From positions 5,769,284 to 5,833,283 of the forward strand of contig NC_134526.1 in assembly GCF_027942865.1 (NCBI RefSeq): a DNA stretch of 64,000 nucleotides, in the 5' to 3' direction. Positions within the stretch are counted from its first letter, which is position 1, and the number at the start of each line of letters is the position of its first letter. The stretch comes from Odontesthes bonariensis (Eukaryota > Chordata > Actinopteri > Atheriniformes > Atherinopsidae). Positions 63,801-64,000 of this stretch are shown piece by piece. The notes under the pieces are model-generated. The model did not search any database and was not told the DNA's origin. It saw only the letters and a program-made list of their open reading frames with translations. The translations under genes were made by a program, and so were the position numbers.

Positions 63801-63922
63801 AGAACTGCAGCAGAGGTGAGGCGGGGTGTGTCAGGTTTGTGTGTGACATCATGGCGTTGGGGCGGGGCTTTAGCGCAGTGATCAGAATCTCTGCTCGGCT
63901 GTGGTTGCACACGCTCACAGAG
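46671..63922 (+). CDS. itga2b: Integrin alpha-IIb (CD41), 28 exons, 3' partial
   Basis: Exons: 46671-46825, 47660-47787, 48924-49024, 50156-50321, 50397-50446, 50532-50577, 50836-50955, 51144-51188, 51891-51934, 53023-53088, 53172-53224, 53315-53387, 54380-54515, 55499-55681, 55765-55810, 56009-56110, 57872-57927, 58031-58182, 58402-58515, 59080-59147, 59261-59396, 59523-59615, 62454-62533, 62616-62696, 62780-62885, 63119-63274, 63354-63440, 63803-63922 (921 codons, all phases agree). A signal peptide precedes the seven-bladed propeller. FG-GAP Ca2+ loops: [27 protein letters not shown]; the first site is degenerate. Thigh and calf domains follow. [32 protein letters not shown] and SQVIDSP favour alpha-IIb over alpha-V/5/8. 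In vertebrates it pairs with beta-3 on thrombocytes as the fibrinogen receptor. Transmembrane helix and tail lie beyond the window. An in-frame ATG at 46632 is an alternative start. Confidence 0.94.
47814..48852. mobile_element. TIR element in itga2b intron 2, with nested repeats
   Basis: Begins CTAGGGTTGCCAACTCCC and ends GGGACGGTTGGCAACCCTAG. Inside are an AAGGAGAAGTTCG repeat (from 48036) and a fragment with ACTCACGTACTGGAGTTGAG (about 48467). Flanks CTCTAAC and CTCCAAC nearly match. No transposase. Confidence 0.72.
49025..50094 (+). repeat. 18-bp array that repeats the itga2b exon 3 splice donor 59 more times
   Basis: Unit GTAAG(A/C)ACACACCTACTG or GTAAGCCCACACCTACTG, exactly 18 bp. Exon 3 ends ...ACACACCTACTG|GTAAGA at 49024/49025, so each unit contains the exon end, the GT donor and the intron start. 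From 49024 to the last CTACTG at 50086 is 1062 bp = 59 x 18, with no length change. Six units read ATAAG instead of GTAAG, leaving 54 of 60 donors. In the exon 3 frame each unit adds V-(S/R)-(T/P)-H-L-L, and the frame stays open to a stop at 50126-50128. The proper acceptor (exon 4) is at 50155. If the first donor is used, the intron is 1131 nt and almost entirely array. Confidence 0.97.
51190..51830. repeat. (TCTAA)n pentanucleotide array with a higher-order unit, itga2b intron 8
   Basis: Runs of CTAAT/TCTAA broken at four places by the same block GTCTAGTCTGATCTATTATT then TAGTCTCGTCTAGTC, giving a higher-order repeat. It starts two bases after the exon 8 donor (51189) and ends about 60 bp before the exon 9 acceptor. 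Confidence 0.95.
51991..52868. mobile_element. piggyBac-like MITE (TTAACCC...GGGTTAA) in itga2b intron 9
   Basis: Left TTTAACCCATTGAGGCC and right GGCCTAAATGGGTTAAGG are inverted, with TTAA at both edges and terminal CCC/GGG as in piggyBac elements. The interior has a GTTAAGTT..CATCGGA doublet and AT-rich sequence without a transposase. About 880 bp. Confidence 0.78.
53562..54353 (+). mobile_element. Non-autonomous hAT with BED finger fragment, itga2b intron 12
   Basis: Ends TAGGGATGGGAATCGAAAA and ATTCCCATCCCTA. The octamer CTCACTGT flanks both sides (53554-53561, 54354-54361). It encodes [18 protein letters not shown] then [17 protein letters not shown], a ZBED/hAT BED-finger start in which the second Cys of the pair is lost. 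The exon 13 acceptor is only 26 bp to the right. Confidence 0.9.
54541..55440 (+). mobile_element. 5'-truncated L1 retrotransposon in itga2b intron 13
   Basis: The plus-strand frame ends with the L1 ORF2 C-terminal Cys/His block: [25 protein letters not shown]. It closes with an A-tail at 55425-55440. AAAAGCCTTTCCGC occurs before (54527-54540) and after (55437-55450), a 14-bp target duplication of the host sequence. About 900 bp remain of a 5-6-kb element. The duplication is perfect, so the insertion is recent. Confidence 0.9.
56195..56510 (+). mobile_element. Dispersed fish repeat (GTCGCCTCACAGCAAGA type)
   Basis: Contains GGTTCGAATCCCGGC, TTTCTGTGTGGAGTTGGCAT and a terminal ATGGATGGATGG run, a very common repeat in fish genomes. 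The GGTTCGAATCC resembles a Pol III B box but no clear A box is seen. Confidence 0.6.
56520..56837 (-). mobile_element. LINE reverse-transcriptase C-terminus
   Basis: Minus strand reads [20 protein letters not shown], then [20 protein letters not shown], the YLGVxLD...KKxQxRLxLLRRL motif of fish L2/Rex-like LINEs. It is decayed and interrupted by the MITE at 56838. Confidence 0.78.
56838..57302. mobile_element. TIR element with a Myb/SANT-like ORF, possibly PIF/Harbinger-derived
   Basis: Left TGTTCCCACTATGCAGTCC mirrors right GGACTGCATAGTGGAAACA, continuing as GGTACGGGTCGG / CCGACCCGTACC. A minus-strand frame through it reads [20 protein letters not shown] then CGIKLKKL, like the Myb/SANT-type domain (I..M...G..R...QC..KLK) of Harbinger accessory proteins. 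No DDE nuclease is present. Class is inference. Confidence 0.65.
57535..57745 (+). mobile_element. LINE 3'-tail repeat
   Basis: GATGGTCGCCTCCCTTTGGA, GGAGGGATTATATATCCC and CTGGAGAGTGTTGCTGGAGA are the conserved tail words of a common fish LINE. No coding part. In itga2b intron 16. Confidence 0.6.
58622..59015. mobile_element. 394-bp inverted-repeat (foldback) element in itga2b intron 19
   Basis: CCCAGCCAGCATGTCCATG at the left is the reverse complement of CATGGACATGCTGGCTGGG at the right, and pairing continues for over 120 bp per arm (GGGCTGCAGATAAGGG, CCACGGTGG, CCCATATGGG). A short AT-rich loop lies at about 58760-58870. It ends about 65 bp before exon 20. Confidence 0.85.
59755..59835 (+). 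mobile_element. hAT-BED left-end fragment
   Basis: TAGGGATGGGCGAGTTATTA then TTATTTAACGCCGATAAATA matches the left end of copy C (45535). Truncated where the SINE begins. Confidence 0.7.
59836..60037 (-). mobile_element. tRNA-derived SINE
   Basis: The minus strand starts with an A box (TGGCGTAGTGGGCTGAG) and has a B box (GGTTCGAGTCC) about 60 nt later, then a C/T-rich body ending in an A/T tail. GTTTTATTATT lies on both sides (59825-59835, 60038-60048), a probable target duplication, though the right one overlaps the T-rich end of the next repeat. Confidence 0.8.
60049..61421 (+). mobile_element. Unclassified interspersed repeat, longest copy
   Basis: Plus-oriented counterpart of 4552-5877, in itga2b intron 22. 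About 1.37 kb from ATGGGTGCCAATGCCGAAGG to CTTAGGAATTTTGGG. No terminal inverted repeat, no tRNA-like head and no long frame were found. Confidence 0.7.
61430..62450. other. Intron 22 remainder of itga2b, nothing recognised
   Basis: Mixed-composition sequence up to the exon 23 acceptor at 62453. Several short frames exist but none resembles a known domain. Confidence 0.5.
63713..63800. repeat. (TATC)n microsatellite abutting the itga2b exon 28 acceptor
   Basis: About 22 tetranucleotide copies run to TATCTATAG, whose final AG (63801-63802) is the acceptor for exon 28. The array itself therefore serves as the pyrimidine tract. Confidence 0.95.
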
Positions 63923-63925
63923 GTA

Positions 63926-63966
<41 letters not shown>

Positions 63967-64000
63967 CCTTGTTAACCTCCTACTGCAGGACCGACCTCAG

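Overview
The window looks like nuclear DNA of a teleost fish. It has small GT-AG exons of conserved vertebrate genes, many micro- and minisatellites, and remnants of fish-type transposons (hAT with BED fingers, Tc1, piggyBac-like TTAA elements, an L1, L2/Rex-like LINE tails and a tRNA-derived SINE). The species cannot be named from the sequence alone.

Layout. (1) 337-6867, plus strand: the last six exons of capn15, a calpain of the small-optic-lobes type; its 5' part lies outside the window. (2) 6868-22300: a gene-poor, transposon-rich stretch with a 1.3-kb array of 11-bp units, one tRNA-Asn(GTT) gene at 15425, a 2.95-kb long-TIR element containing a nested hAT with a perfect 8-bp target duplication, and hAT-BED elements. 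(3) 22301-28829, plus: complete stub1 (CHIP, an Hsp70/Hsp90 co-chaperone and U-box ubiquitin ligase), 7 exons, 290 aa, with one inferred GC-AG intron. (4) 31001-36577, plus: a chymotrypsin-fold serine protease gene that has lost catalytic His and Ser and carries a frameshifting deletion, so a pseudogene or a dead homolog. (5) 38269-43997, minus: complete jmjd8, 9 exons, 266 aa. (6) 46671-63922, plus: itga2b (integrin alpha-IIb, CD41), 28 exons covering the signal peptide, beta-propeller and most of the leg; the transmembrane segment and tail lie beyond the right edge. Every exon junction listed for these genes was checked for phase, and the coding sums are consistent.

The most unusual structure is in itga2b. 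The splice donor of exon 3 is the first unit of an array of exactly 59 further 18-bp units (49025-50086). Each unit repeats the exon-intron boundary (CTACTG|GTAAG), keeps the reading frame, and would add six residues if used. Fifty-four of the sixty donors keep GT.

The genes do not form a pathway. Capn15, stub1 and jmjd8 also lie on human 16p13.3, so their order here is partly conserved synteny. Itga2b next to jmjd8 appears to be a fish arrangement (inference). Many introns carry a distinct satellite or a datable insertion.
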